From: Propionibacteriaceae bacterium
GTDB taxonomy: Bacteria; Actinomycetota; Actinomycetes; Propionibacteriales; Propionibacteriaceae
Direction of reading: 5' to 3'
Assembly: GCA_003158895.1 (NCBI GenBank)
Contig: PMLO01000032.1
Span: forward strand, 17,813 to 42,260
DNA: 24,448 bases
Below the pieces are notes generated by a model. It made no database searches. It had not been told where the DNA came from and worked only from the letters and a program-made list of their open reading frames with translations. Of the stretch, positions 10,001 through 17,330 are shown one piece after another. The stretch's first letter is position 1; every line of letters starts with the position of its first letter. A program made the position numbers and the translations under genes.

Positions 10001-12715
10001 CGGGGTGCCCCCGTCGTTGATGTTGGTGGCCGACGCGTACGACGCGACCGCCGCCGTGTTGGTGTAGACCGTGCTGACGCTTACCCCGGACGGGATTTGC
10101 ATCGTGTAGGTGAGCTTGCCGTACGCCTGGGGAGCGAGGGCGAATGAGGAGCCCAGCTGCCAGCGGATGATGCTGGAGGTGGTGTCGCCGCTGGCGAGGC
10201 TCGGTCGCCCGGGCGTTCCGGCGTCGTAGCAGGCCCCCCCGTTGCTGATCGCGGTGATCGCTGGGCATGTGATGCCTGCCGGCAGGACATCCCAGACGTC
10301 TGGGCTGGTGATCGCATCGCCATTGACGTCGCCGCTCTTGGCGAGGTTCTGCAGGTCGATCCGGAACGTGACCTGGTCACCGTCACGTACGGTGCTGCCG
10401 TCCACATTTCCCGGGGTCGCGCCGATGTCCACGACAGCGGAGTTGACCGTCTGCACGCCCTTAATGATGCCGATTGGCGGCGGTGGACCGACCGGTAGGG
10501 TCACAGCGTCACGCAGCGAGTCGCTCTGGCCGGACGTGTTGGTGTACCGGAACTTTGCCAGGTTCTCCTTGTCGAGCGCCTGGGGCGTTCCGGTTCCCAA
10601 TGGTGCGGGCTTGGTCACGATTGCGGACACTACGATCTGAAGCAGACTGCCGGTGGGCACGATCTGGGGGTTACCGGAACCCAGGCTCCATGTGACGTAC
10701 TGGCCGGGGACGGCCGGGGTCATCGAGGACACGAGGCCGCCGGGACTTACCTCGGTGGACGACTCGTAGGTGAGGTTGGCGGGCAGGAAGTCGGTGAGCT
10801 GGGCGTTCCTGGTGGCGACGCCGGCAGGGAACTGCACCTGGAGCAGGAAGCACACCCGGTCGCCCTCGGTGAAGGCGTTCTCGGCCCCGGGGGCAGCGGC
10901 TGTGTAGTCGCTCGCGTTCAGCGAGCACTTCATCGGGGTCGCGTTGGCCATCCTGAGCTTGACCAGCGACGGGCCGTCCGACGTGATGGTGGCGCTCGAA
11001 TCGTCGTGGACGGTCACTTGGCCGGAATCGGGCGACTGGGTATCGGTTCGCGTGTCGCTGGTGCCGCCGATGACGGCGTGGTTGGTGAAAGTGTCGTTGG
11101 CGGACGTGGGGCCGTTGCTGCCGCTCGTAGAGGTATAGGAGTCGCGCATCAGCGCCTGATATGTGATCGTCAGGTGTCCGTTGTGGGCGAGGGCGCTCTC
11201 GTCCGGGGCGAAGGTGACGGTGAACGACCCGTCAGGGTTTTGCACGACGTTGGTGATCGTTGCGTTCGTGGGCCCGTGCCCAGCCTGCGCGGCGCAATCC
11301 GCCAGGGATGTCCAGTTCTTTGTTGCGTCGATCGGGCAGAGCCCGTTAGGGATCGTGTCGGTGATCTGGAGCGCGCTCTGGTCCACGTACTCGCTGGCGT
11401 CGATGTTCAGCGTGTAGGTGGCGAGCTGACCTTGGCTGAAGGTGGTGGGCGCGACCGACTTGACCAGTCGGAGGTCCTGCGCGGTCACGGTGTGGGTCGT
11501 CGAGTCACCGACAGGAGTTCCCTGAAAGACGCCCGAGACCGTCGCGTAGTTCGTCAGCGACTGCGCTACGGCGGTCTCTCTCGTGGAGGCACCGTTGTTG
11601 TTGTCGAGATTGGCGGTCTGTCCGTCGGAGCCGGCCGAGGGCGCAGTTCCCGACCAGGTCATCGTGTTTGCCCGCTGCGGGATACCGGCGGCGTACGTGA
11701 TGGTGTGCGTTCCGCCCGCGGGGAGGTCGCTGATATTCCACGTCACCATCGTGTAGATACCGGTGGGATAGCCCGCCGGGTTTTCGACGGTGTCGACGCT
11801 CGCCGGAGTCTCGCAGCCGGGCACCGCTGTGACCGTGTTCGTCGCGGCCGGGTATTCGGGGGTGGTGCTGTTGAATGACCCGCCGCAGCCGAGGAACTCC
11901 AGCCCCGCCGGCAGATAGTCGACGACCACCGGGCCGGTGGTGGCGCTGACGGTGTTGTTGGTCACGGTGAGGCTGTACGTCGTCTGGTGGTCGTTTACCC
12001 CGCGCAGCAGTTCCGCTTGCGGGCTGGTCTCCGACTTGGCGATCTTGATCGCGGTCACAGCTGTGGTGGTGGAGGACGTGGAGCCGACGACGTTGACGCC
12101 GCCGACCAGGGTGCCCTGGTCGTTGATATTCGGCACCTCACGCGGATCGGAGCTCGTGAACGCTGACGCAGTGTTCGTCACGCTCGATCCGACCGGATAT
12201 GAGGTGGCGCTGACGCTTGCCTTGAAGGTGAGCGTGCGGGTGGCGCCGGGAGTGACGTCGGCGAGATTCGACCAGATCAGCACTTGGCGCGTGACGGGCG
12301 GGACCCCTGTGGAGATAGTCGTCACCTGGGGTTCGCCATTGCCTGATGGGACGGTGGAGCCCGCAACGTAAGTGACGCCCACCGGAAGCACGTCGACGTA
12401 GGACAGGTTGTACTGCTCGACCCCGCTGTCGGCCGCGTTGGTTGCGGCAAGGTGATATTCCGCCTCGCCGCCCACCAGAACCGCACCCGAGGAGGTCTTC
12501 TCCAGACTCAGCGTGCCAACAGCATGCGCGGGGACAGGCAGCGCCAGCAACACGTTGGCCAGGGCGAGCGAAATCGCGAGGACTGCAGCGACAGGAGCAT
12601 TCCAAAACTTGCGCCTCCGCCTCGGCCCAAGGGCTCGCCCGCACGCGTCCGAAACTCGCGAGAGCATCCTGCGGTATTGCCCGTCGCGTCGATTCAATGA
12701 ATGCTTGGAATTCAT
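4052..12715 (-). CDS. giant wall-anchored DUF11-repeat surface protein with LANTG sorting signal
   Basis: About 2887 aa. The N-terminus is a long signal peptide: a basic stretch (GPRRRRKFW), a hydrophobic core (VAAVLAISLALANVLLAL) and cleavage near AHA. The mature protein is about 19 tandem beta-sandwich repeats of the DUF11 (TIGR01451) type. Each opens with a K-containing strand such as SADLAITK and carries the ...DTLPAGL.YVS.. and NTATV..PTPDP..NN.. signatures. The first ten are divergent and 120-190 aa long; the last nine are regular. The C-terminus has LANTG, a hydrophobic helix (GVGVLGLILIGSGLLLV) and a basic tail, i.e. an LAXTG-type anchor usually served by class E sortases. It is likely a long stalk or adhesin. 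The ATG at 12715 is preferred, with AGGAG 14 nt upstream; a GTG at 12730 abuts that AGGAG, so the start is uncertain. The stop TAG lies inside the IS1380 inverted repeat. TTCACCC direct repeats lie 316 bp upstream. Confidence 0.9.
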   Translation of the reverse strand: MNSKHSLNRRDGQYRRMLSRVSDACGRALGPRRRRKFWNAPVAAVLAISLALANVLLALPVPAHAVGTLSLEKTSSGAVLVGGEAEYHLAATNAADSGVEQYNLSYVDVLPVGVTYVAGSTVPSGNGEPQVTTISTGVPPVTRQVLIWSNLADVTPGATRTLTFKASVSATSYPVGSSVTNTASAFTSSDPREVPNINDQGTLVGGVNVVGSTSSTTTAVTAIKIAKSETSPQAELLRGVNDHQTTYSLTVTNNTVSATTGPVVVDYLPAGLEFLGCGGSFNSTTPEYPAATNTVTAVPGCETPASVDTVENPAGYPTGIYTMVTWNISDLPAGGTHTITYAAGIPQRANTMTWSGTAPSAGSDGQTANLDNNNGASTRETAVAQSLTNYATVSGVFQGTPVGDSTTHTVTAQDLRLVKSVAPTTFSQGQLATYTLNIDASEYVDQSALQITDTIPNGLCPIDATKNWTSLADCAAQAGHGPTNATITNVVQNPDGSFTVTFAPDESALAHNGHLTITYQALMRDSYTSTSGSNGPTSANDTFTNHAVIGGTSDTRTDTQSPDSGQVTVHDDSSATITSDGPSLVKLRMANATPMKCSLNASDYTAAAPGAENAFTEGDRVCFLLQVQFPAGVATRNAQLTDFLPANLTYESSTEVSPGGLVSSMTPAVPGQYVTWSLGSGNPQIVPTGSLLQIVVSAIVTKPAPLGTGTPQALDKENLAKFRYTNTSGQSDSLRDAVTLPVGPPPPIGIIKGVQTVNSAVVDIGATPGNVDGSTVRDGDQVTFRIDLQNLAKSGDVNGDAITSPDVWDVLPAGITCPAITAISNGGACYDAGTPGRPSLASGDTTSSIIRWQLGSSFALAPQAYGKLTYTMQIPSGVSVSTVYTNTAAVASYASATNINDGGTPPVAIHNPASNISASVASADQDAPAASDTSWVVVPDAKVTKTNTTAITEVGNAAAQAVVGEPLSYTIGVTIPAHTSVYNAKLVDPLPTGVVFVGPATAFFSASGTSPAGSPLPIGVSDDPATGTLSFGSAYSNTSDIDQLFEVTIPARIGTDASNTHGTVRTNTATFTSDTAATGGAAVGPRTASSSVTVVAPAPSLTKSVAPASATGGATVTYTLKAANTAGRPPLHDTWVVDCLPGTLTFAAFTTVPTGTSAGTPIAGDGTNGCGVGYTRISWKIGDLAGGATASLTYTAVVNTVPAGGDQYTNTANLKGSTLNDGKTDPMASDNPLERVLTATSSATVSVGGATITKSAAQATLTIGQAGTFTVKVTIPKNTAFYDSAVLDTLPTGMTYVAGSTTITCLNADATSCSVPGTVLAPSGSTIGWLTGDLAPSSQVRTVTITYRATMNDIAGNTAGISRTNTAHFAWNKVNGTDPVSAAGPWTTNSANASAAEKVVEPSLTVAKAVDDTTVEPGQVFHYTVTVANNGQTPTAAANLSPASNYTVTDTVPAGVVVDPASLIGGTLTGTDANGSGGTITWGPFAGPLAVNASTAVTYAATLAPSSTLTTAPLTNTAKATHYESLSSGGRTYAGPSATVAVTPVFPHVTPTKAVASGPAYLGTAKTWTITLTNDSPVDARHVSAIDTLPANWTYDAASATVVVAGGSATQIEPTLSTDGSGHQVLTWADLGTAPAAGVKTIVITFTATPQNPAAAVDPGVGASVPHTNTVSVTAQDATGATRNATGPYNAGPATASTHIDSADVAIVKTSGAAVAGQNLSYTLAVNNNGPDTAVGPFSVIDTLPAGLGAISWSGTGWTCSLATTTLTCARTNPADTLASGSSFPVITLTAAVPAETPDGATMTNSASVTSSTYDPNHVNNTDAVTNTVARSVDLGIDKHSSGTVTAGTDTSYTLDVTNHGPSDSEGPIVVTDNLPAGTSLVSATGTGWTCGASGRTLTCTRTAGLANGAAAPQITVVVHVQSDTSGSLTNTASVKGPEADPTPGNNTSSVTDPVATSADLAITKAHVGAFTPGGAGTYEFTIINNGPSDAAAQVKVIDQLAPELTFVSDNSTDWACSASTTNLLTCTLGGSLPVGNSRTFQITVTIDGAHTGDIVNSATVSSPTPDPHLGNNTDGDSTLVDVQADLGIVKSHKGNAIAGENLAFTLTVTNHGQSDSPGPIAVSDTIPAGMTFVSASGSGWSCAANGQDVTCTRTTGLASGAAAPDITLSVKVASNAGPATLTNRASVAGPAPDPNPANNTASDDVTVVDQANVKITKTSTPTTVNAGEAVTWTLTFTNDGPSDADNVQVSDSLPPGLEFVGVDAATGISCADSNPIDCQVTSLPTGASYQILVHAKVGSGVASGTTITNTATVSTSTPGDVPDDNTSSASVTVTTSADLAITKTHADSPVIAGGQLRFDIDVSNNGPSDAAAPVVVTDTLPVGMTYVSSIGSAWQCTTEAPNGSGQRVTCALGDGVAVMVGTHAPPLAVVVQVASDVDPSTLSEGQLVNTATVTSPTEDPRPGNNTANDPVRVTTSADLSITKTHAGSARVGDPLQFTLQVANDGPSTARQVVVSDTLPAGLQYVAATGTGWTCATADQTVSCDLNTSLASGGSADPITVTATVLASGYPDVVNTATVDSATPDPKNDKNTSSDIVAVPPQVDLGITKSHEPEPMKVGQAATYTIGVSNSGNTDDPGPITVSDTLPVGLTYVSGAGDGWSCKASGQDVTCLRATGLNKTGGTSITLVVTVGPEAYPGLVNIASVTSPAEDTNPQNNTASDPATVLPLYNLVVTKHLDSISSTQAGWKITVTNNGPNEAPAGAVVTDDLPGELGFFDYVGDRWTCSTTGHHVTCVYDEAIAGGETIGFTLLTSIDEHASGTIINSATVEGGNTDTATGKIPARNSGLANTGGISAGVGVLGLILIGSGLLLVRSQRRRNLPPGTVRR
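4500..7610 (-). repeat. array of nine regular DUF11 units of about 375-420 bp
   Basis: Within the giant gene the repeat-opening codons for the ITK-type strand fall (plus-strand coordinates) near 4511, 4889, 5264, 5684, 6062, 6443, 6821, 7199 and 7589. The intervals are 378, 375, 420, 378, 381, 378, 378 and 390 bp, all multiples of three. The 378-bp interval recurs four times. Units are similar in protein but visibly diverged in DNA, so this is an older array rather than a recent expansion. Farther from the C-terminus the spacing widens to about 440-580 bp. Confidence 0.8.
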
Positions 12716-12884
12716 ACTCTGCCGAATCACTCCTGCGGTCTAAATAGCGTTGGCCGGGCGCAGGGTTCAGGCGCACTGCCTCGTCCATCATGCTGATCAC
12801 AGCATTGACGTCTTGTAAGTCCCGCGCGTTCGCCACGTGACTTCCCCGTGTCCAGCCACCCGTGAATGAACTGCCCACCGTGGT

Positions 12885-12909
12885 CGACTCGGCCTCGATA
12901 CCCGAGTCG
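12885..12909. repeat. 8-bp inverted repeat upstream of giant gene
   Basis: CGACTCGG (12885-12892) pairs perfectly with CCGAGTCG (12902-12909) around a 9-nt loop. It lies about 170 bp upstream of the giant gene start. Without a T-tract it is more likely a leader hairpin or operator than an intrinsic terminator, but both remain possible. Confidence 0.5.
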
Positions 12910-13030
12910 CCAGCAAATACTGCTCGCCGACAGCGGTTACACCGGAGGCGGTCACGGCCAATCGGTGCAGGCCGAACAATTCGAAATATTAGGAGATACC
13001 CCCAGGCTCGATCACGAAGGAACCTCAAGA

Positions 13031-13049
13031 TTCACCCCCTGATTCACCC
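13031..13049 (+). promoter_or_regulatory. direct-repeat candidate operator TTCACCC-N5-TTCACCC (copy 2)
   Basis: TTCACCC at 13031-13037 and again at 13043-13049, spacer CCTGA, period 12 bp, each preceded by GA. It lies 316 bp upstream of the giant DUF11 gene and 270 bp downstream of the LuxR-family gene. It has the same orientation relative to its gene as the copy upstream of the pilus tip gene. Confidence 0.5.
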
Positions 13050-13319
13050 GTCATGTGGGCGTCCCGCCCCGGCGACGCGGTTCGCCGGTCAAGATGGAGC
13101 GCCGTGCTGGTCAAAGATCGGGAAGCGAGGGGCGCGTAGCCGTCGCGGGGCGAAGTCCTGGCTTCCCAACCCGGCACAAGTGAGGGCGTCGCGACTGGCC
13201 GCACCAGGATATTTCGGGACAGAACGAAGCCGCGTTGAGGCACCCCTTCCACACCTTGGGCGTCATGGACGAACCCTTCGAAGAGTTGACATCTATTCCC
13301 CCAGGCGACTGCAGTAGAT

Positions 13320-14918
13320 TCACGATCGCGGCCCACCAGCACCGTCGCGTGGCTTCAACGCCTTGGCAGAGCCGCACGGCTGCGGGTCGAGCTGAATGTT
13401 ACGAAACAGGCCATCCCGTTCCATGATGGCCACGACGTCGTCTCTGGAAGAGACGCCGAACTTCGAATACAAGGACCTTGCCTGGGTCTTCAACGTATTG
13501 ACCGACACATGAAGATGCTCGGATATCTCGTTGAAGGTCATGCCTGTAGTCAGCCACTCCGCCAACACGGCCTCGCGGCCTGTGAGCCGCACTCGAACGT
13601 GGCTCAGAGGGTCCGGATCGGGGTAGCTACCGGTCGAGAGGAGTCTTTCGGCGATGGCTTCACCGAACGCGGGCTCGTTCACCAGCAGTCGCGTGTAGAG
13701 CGCCTTCATGATGCCGAGGCGTAGCCCCACGGTTGGCGCTACGCCGCCCAACCTGGCCGCCAAATGGGAGGCTCTGGAGAACTCCGCATCCGCAGAGGAC
13801 GAGCGACCCATCAACTCATAGGCGACGGCACGTCGCAACAACACCGAGGGCAGCGACCTCAAGTTGTGGTTCGGACAACTGCTGACACAGGTCTCTGTGG
13901 CTCGCAACGCCTCCTTCGGTTCCCCCAACTGGAGGTGGATGGTGGCCCGATGGAGTTCGAAGCAAACCGAGTGACCTTGCGGGGATGGGCGCCCCGCGAT
14001 CACCTTCAACGCGCTTACGGGATCACCGAGCTGCTCCAGCGCGAGACACTCCAAGGAAGCTGCCAAGTCAGCAAAGAACGGGGGGAAGAGCCTCCGCCCG
14101 ACACCATGAGTGGCGCTCCGCGCTGCAGCCGCCATCTCCCGATAATCCGCGCGTGCTCCGTGAAGCCAAATGCCACCGATCGTCAAGACGGCGCGATCCA
14201 CAACATCGCGGGTTCCATTGCCGCCCAAGGATTCCAAAGCGGCCTGAATGCCGTCGGCATCCCCTCGTCTGTAATCGATCAGCACGCTGGCGAGCACGAG
14301 CGGCCATGCTCCGCTCCCCCAGCCGTGCGCGGCACCGAGTTCTCTGGCTGAACCGAGAAGACCCGCTGCCGTCGAGAACTCCCCACTGACGGCCAGGCTC
14401 GCCGCCGACAATCCCAGGGCCAGGAATCGGCAGGCATCATCGTCCGCTTCAGCCGCATAGTCACGAGCTATCTGCGCGGAGTACGCACCCTCGCTACACC
14501 GGCCGGTGAGCAAGTAGGCCGAAGCCATCACTGAGTAGCACACCGATTCAGTAGCGGGCGGCGCCGAGACCGCGCCGCTCTTCAACAACTCGAGTCCTTC
14601 TCGATCCACCAGCCTGGCCGCCTGCGAAGCCTGCCCGGACCGGATCAGGGACCACACCACCGCCGCGGTATAGGCCGCCAGGATGGGCAACGGTAGGCCG
14701 CGCAGTTCTCTGCGAGGCGAACCGAGGATGACGTCGATGGTCGAGCGAGACACAGTCGGCTGGGCGGGGAGAGAGGAGCGAAGCACTGCCGTGACCGCGG
14801 CGAGGAGGGTCTTCAGCGAACTGTCCGAAGGCTCGGTGGCATGATCCTCGTCAGCCCTTATCCGGCTGCGTGGAATTCGCGCGCTGGCATCAAAGGTGTC
14901 TGACGTGAACTGTGCCAT
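13320..14918 (-). CDS. LuxR-family transcriptional regulator with helical (TPR-like) N-terminal region
   Basis: A 532-aa DNA-binding regulator. Residues about 443-505 form a LuxR/GerE helix-turn-helix: LTGREAVLAEWLTTGMTFNE, ISEHLHVSVNTLKTQARSLY and SKFGVSSRDDVVA match the family's LTxRE, EIxxxLxVSxNTxKTxxxxxYxKxGVxxR pattern. The 440 residues before it are Ala/Leu-rich helical repeats resembling the TPR-like sensor part of MalT/LAL regulators. There is no Walker A motif and no receiver domain, so this is a shortened relative of the ATP-binding LALs. The start at 14918 follows GGAAGGAGG with a 9-nt spacer; the longer ORF to 15020 lacks such a site. It lies between the pilus operon and the giant adhesin gene, transcribed the same way from its own 400-bp leader region. 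It is an obvious candidate to control them, but the effector and target sites are not known from sequence. Confidence 0.85.
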   Translation of the reverse strand: MAQFTSDTFDASARIPRSRIRADEDHATEPSDSSLKTLLAAVTAVLRSSLPAQPTVSRSTIDVILGSPRRELRGLPLPILAAYTAAVVWSLIRSGQASQAARLVDREGLELLKSGAVSAPPATESVCYSVMASAYLLTGRCSEGAYSAQIARDYAAEADDDACRFLALGLSAASLAVSGEFSTAAGLLGSARELGAAHGWGSGAWPLVLASVLIDYRRGDADGIQAALESLGGNGTRDVVDRAVLTIGGIWLHGARADYREMAAAARSATHGVGRRLFPPFFADLAASLECLALEQLGDPVSALKVIAGRPSPQGHSVCFELHRATIHLQLGEPKEALRATETCVSSCPNHNLRSLPSVLLRRAVAYELMGRSSSADAEFSRASHLAARLGGVAPTVGLRLGIMKALYTRLLVNEPAFGEAIAERLLSTGSYPDPDPLSHVRVRLTGREAVLAEWLTTGMTFNEISEHLHVSVNTLKTQARSLYSKFGVSSRDDVVAIMERDGLFRNIQLDPQPCGSAKALKPRDGAGGPRS

Positions 14919-15327
14919 CGGCGCCCGCCTCCTTCCGCGAGCGCAGATCGAGCTCCGGTGAGGCGCTTTTGCCCGGAGGGCCCCCAGGCAGCCGAGCGCC
15001 AGGGCCGAAGAAGCAACCAATTTGTGGACGACTCACAGCACGCCGAATGATGCGCACACAAGGGGCGCAACACCTGGAGGGCGACCGAAACGGCCGCCTC
15101 AAGCCTTCGCTCTTCTGACAGTGGAGTCCGCAGACATCCCCGGACTTGCTGCGTGAGTTGTAGACCACGTCTGTTGAGACGTTCATGTCGACCGAACCTG
15201 ACGCGGTCGTAGGCGCCACCAAGGACATCAGCTCACCCCAGAGCACAAAATGCCGGAACGGCCACCGGCCTCGCGACTTCGACCCCCATGCCTGCACGCT
15301 GTGCAGAGATCCCCCATCCTCCAGGCC
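14919..15327. other. intergenic region between sortase and LuxR-type gene
   Basis: About 400 bp without a supported gene. Two small dyads are visible: AGTCCG (15125-15130) with CGGACT (15141-15146), and ACGTCT (15167-15172) with AGACGT (15177-15182) around GTTG. They may end the pilus operon transcript or serve the regulator's promoter. A minus-strand ORF across the region (ATG near 15228) encodes a Cys-containing, Arg-rich peptide with no convincing ribosome site, and I do not call it. The paired TTCACCC repeat is absent here. Confidence 0.4.
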
Positions 15328-16260
15328 CTAGCCCCCTGGACGAATGATGAGCCCATGCGCCCCCTCCTCGGACTTGACTCTTCTCGCGCTCACCCGGCCG
15401 ATTCGGATCTCCCGGACCACGATGAGGACGAACAAGATCAGCGCCGCGAACGCACCCCCGACTAGGCCGTACATCCACGTCTCGAGTCTGAGCAAGGACG
15501 CCACCCGGCTCGCAGGTTGGGTCGTTGCAACGTTGTACGGCACCCGGTGGCCAGTAACGAGGAGCCGATGCGTGTTGACCGCGTAGGGGGTGCAGGTGAA
15601 GAGCGTCAAGAGGTCCTCCCCCTTGACGACGCGAAGGTCGTCGATCTGAGTCGGCAGCACCACCTTAATGCTGTCGACCTGGTAGGCCAGTGTCTGGCCA
15701 TAGATGTCGACGTACATCATGTCGCCCTCCTTGACCTGGATCAGGTGGTCGAAGAGGCTCGCGTTGGACATGCCCGTATGGCTTGTCAAGACTGCGTGGG
15801 TGCCTGTCCCGCCGACCGGAAGCGAGGTGCCATAGAGGTGTCCGGCTCCCATCGCCAGGGCTTTGTCGCTCGTGCCGTGGTACACAGGGAGGTCGATGCC
15901 GACTGCCGGGACGCGGATGCGGGCCATCGCATCAAAGCTGGCCAGGGTGCTCTCGTACTGCTTGTAGGCGTCCGACATGTCAGTCGTGGACACGCCTTTG
16001 AGGTAGGGATCCAAGATCGGGACGCCGCTGAGACCCGCGTTGTACGTGTGCGCACGTTCAAGTTCCTGGGCGAGCGCACCTGAGGAGGCCTGCTGCACCT
16101 CGTCTTTGTATTGGGCAGAGAACTCGTGCTGCTTTGTGTTGTTCCACTCCGTGGCCACCACCGGGTAGAGCAGGACAACGATGCCAACCAGCAGGAGTAG
16201 CAACGGAACTGTCCGAGATAGCAATCCCCCGCGGCGACGATGCGCTGTGGCGCTTGTCAT
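15328..16260 (-). CDS. srtC: class C (pilus-type) sortase, second of two
   Basis: A 310-aa membrane transpeptidase that would cleave LPXTG-like signals and join pilin subunits through the pilin-motif lysine. Residues 15-37 are an N-terminal membrane segment, and a C-terminal one (MYGLVGGAFAALILFVLIVV) follows the catalytic domain, the usual class C topology. The catalytic triad is visible: His161 (TSHTGM), Cys223 (TLFTCTPY) and Arg232 (NTHRLLVTGHR). The lid that covers the active site carries DPY (84-86) in place of the more usual DPF/DPW. The start at 16260 overlaps the stop of the preceding sortase as ATGA, so the pair is translationally coupled; the ORF's longer upstream start lies inside that gene. 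Last gene of the pilus operon. Confidence 0.93.
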   Translation of the reverse strand: MTSATAHRRRGGLLSRTVPLLLLLVGIVVLLYPVVATEWNNTKQHEFSAQYKDEVQQASSGALAQELERAHTYNAGLSGVPILDPYLKGVSTTDMSDAYKQYESTLASFDAMARIRVPAVGIDLPVYHGTSDKALAMGAGHLYGTSLPVGGTGTHAVLTSHTGMSNASLFDHLIQVKEGDMMYVDIYGQTLAYQVDSIKVVLPTQIDDLRVVKGEDLLTLFTCTPYAVNTHRLLVTGHRVPYNVATTQPASRVASLLRLETWMYGLVGGAFAALILFVLIVVREIRIGRVSARRVKSEEGAHGLIIRPGG

Positions 16261-17243
16261 CTCGACTCCCTTGTGCGGTCGTCGGGCAGATCCGCCGGGA
16301 CGACGCGTGTGACACCCCGCCCTGACCTGCGGCCGCGCGTGCGCCGACTGGCAACGATCCAGGACACCCCTAGGACGATGACCAAGGCCACCGATCCTCC
16401 AGCGGCCAGGATCCGGGGCCACATCCACCCCAAGATGCTGGTGTCTGCAGTGACAGCCTCCACAGTGACGACCCCGGACTCAGTCTGGGAGGACGAGGAT
16501 GCGACGTCAGGGACCCGCACCCCACGTACGAGCATACGCTCTCGGTGTCCCCCCGGCGGGGTGAAGCAGGTGACGAGAGTGACGTTGTCCGCGCCCGGGA
16601 CCCGCTGGACGGCCTCGAGCTGCCATGGCTCAACCACGACGATCTGGTCGACCCGATAGGTGAGTGTGGTGCCGTATACGTCGATGAAGAAGGTCTGGCC
16701 GAGCTTGACTTCGGGAAGACGGTCGAACACGGTGCGGTTCTTCATGCCGGAGTGGCCGGCGATGACCGCGTGCGTGTCCGGGCCGCCGACCGGTAGCGAG
16801 GTGCCGAACATGTGTCCCGCGCCCATGGCGAGCGACTGCTTCGTGGCGTCGTGGAAGATGGGCAGGTCGACGTTGATTTGGGGGATTCGGATCCGTCCCA
16901 TGGCAGCAAACGCATTGAGTTGGGCCAGGTAGGCGTCGTGCGCCGGCGAGTTGTTGGAAGTGTTGTCGCCCCAGGGGTCCCACAGGGCTCCGGGGCTGAG
17001 TGCCGCGTTGTAGGCGTGGGCGCGGTCGAGGGCCTCGCTGACTGGGCCGGGGCTGGACGCGGCGACCGCGTTGACGTACGAGCTCACCGCCGCCGCACCC
17101 GTGTCGTTGTTGAGGAGCGTCTCGACGACCGGCCATCCCGTCACGACACCGCCCGTGAGCACCAAGACGAGCGCGACGACCCGGTGAACCCACCCGGCGC
17201 GGCGTACCGGTGCCTGCCCGCGGGCGGCAGTGGAGATGGACAT
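16257..17243 (-). CDS. srtC: class C (pilus-type) sortase, first of two
   Basis: A 328-aa sortase with membrane segments at both ends (VVALVLVLTGGVVTGW near 22-37 and a C-terminal helix ending VIVLGVSWIVA). The lid motif DPW is at 89-91, catalytic His164 in IAGHSGM, Cys226 in TLVTCF and Arg236 in RERMLVRG. The loop after the cysteine (FTPPGGHRER) is one residue longer than the usual TPYG.N.HRLLV and lacks the Tyr and Asn, a difference from its neighbour that could alter substrate choice. The start at 17243 follows a G-run (GAGGGGGGG) 6 nt upstream; the ORF's start at 17387 lies in the intergenic hairpin. It follows the backbone pilin after a 161-bp gap holding a strong hairpin. Having two class C sortases fits a two-subunit pilus, one possibly dedicated to the tip protein. 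Confidence 0.93.
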   Translation of the reverse strand: MSISTAARGQAPVRRAGWVHRVVALVLVLTGGVVTGWPVVETLLNNDTGAAAVSSYVNAVAASSPGPVSEALDRAHAYNAALSPGALWDPWGDNTSNNSPAHDAYLAQLNAFAAMGRIRIPQINVDLPIFHDATKQSLAMGAGHMFGTSLPVGGPDTHAVIAGHSGMKNRTVFDRLPEVKLGQTFFIDVYGTTLTYRVDQIVVVEPWQLEAVQRVPGADNVTLVTCFTPPGGHRERMLVRGVRVPDVASSSSQTESGVVTVEAVTADTSILGWMWPRILAAGGSVALVIVLGVSWIVASRRTRGRRSGRGVTRVVPADLPDDRTRESR

Positions 17244-17330
17244 CGCGGGCCCCCCCTCAGACAAATCGTGTGACAGCCCTGGGCAGGACCGGCGGGTGGT
17301 AGAGAGACCGGTGTATCCGGCCTGGTAACA

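Larger units (their letters stand above)
12716..13319. other. intergenic region between LuxR-type regulator and giant gene
   Basis: No gene is supported in these roughly 600 bp; ORFs here are accidental extensions from high GC. It holds a perfect 8-bp dyad at 12885-12909, a 7-bp dyad at 13069-13088 (CCGGCGA and TCGCCGG) and the TTCACCC direct repeat at 13031-13049. A GGCGACGCG string follows 21 bp after the repeat (13071-13079), and related GGCGACTCGCG strings follow the repeats at 22876 and 23361. The region therefore most likely contains the giant gene's promoter and leader and the regulator's transcription end. Confidence 0.55.

Noticed and set aside
12741..12770. Possible -35 (CTGAAC) and -10 (TATTTA) 18 bp apart just upstream of the giant gene on the minus strand
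   Set aside because: Only about half of each consensus matches, and it would leave almost no leader for the ATG at 12715. It cannot be distinguished from chance without start mapping.
12138..13028. 296-codon minus-strand frame overlapping the start of the giant gene
   Set aside because: It runs out of frame through the giant gene's signal peptide and first repeat and has Arg/Cys/Gly-rich nonsense composition; its intergenic part has no ribosome site.
14890..15297. Minus-strand frame with a short Cys-containing peptide between sortase and LuxR-type gene
   Set aside because: It extends into the regulator's coding start, has no convincing ribosome site and turns into Arg/Pro-rich sequence. No modification enzymes lie nearby to support a peptide natural product.
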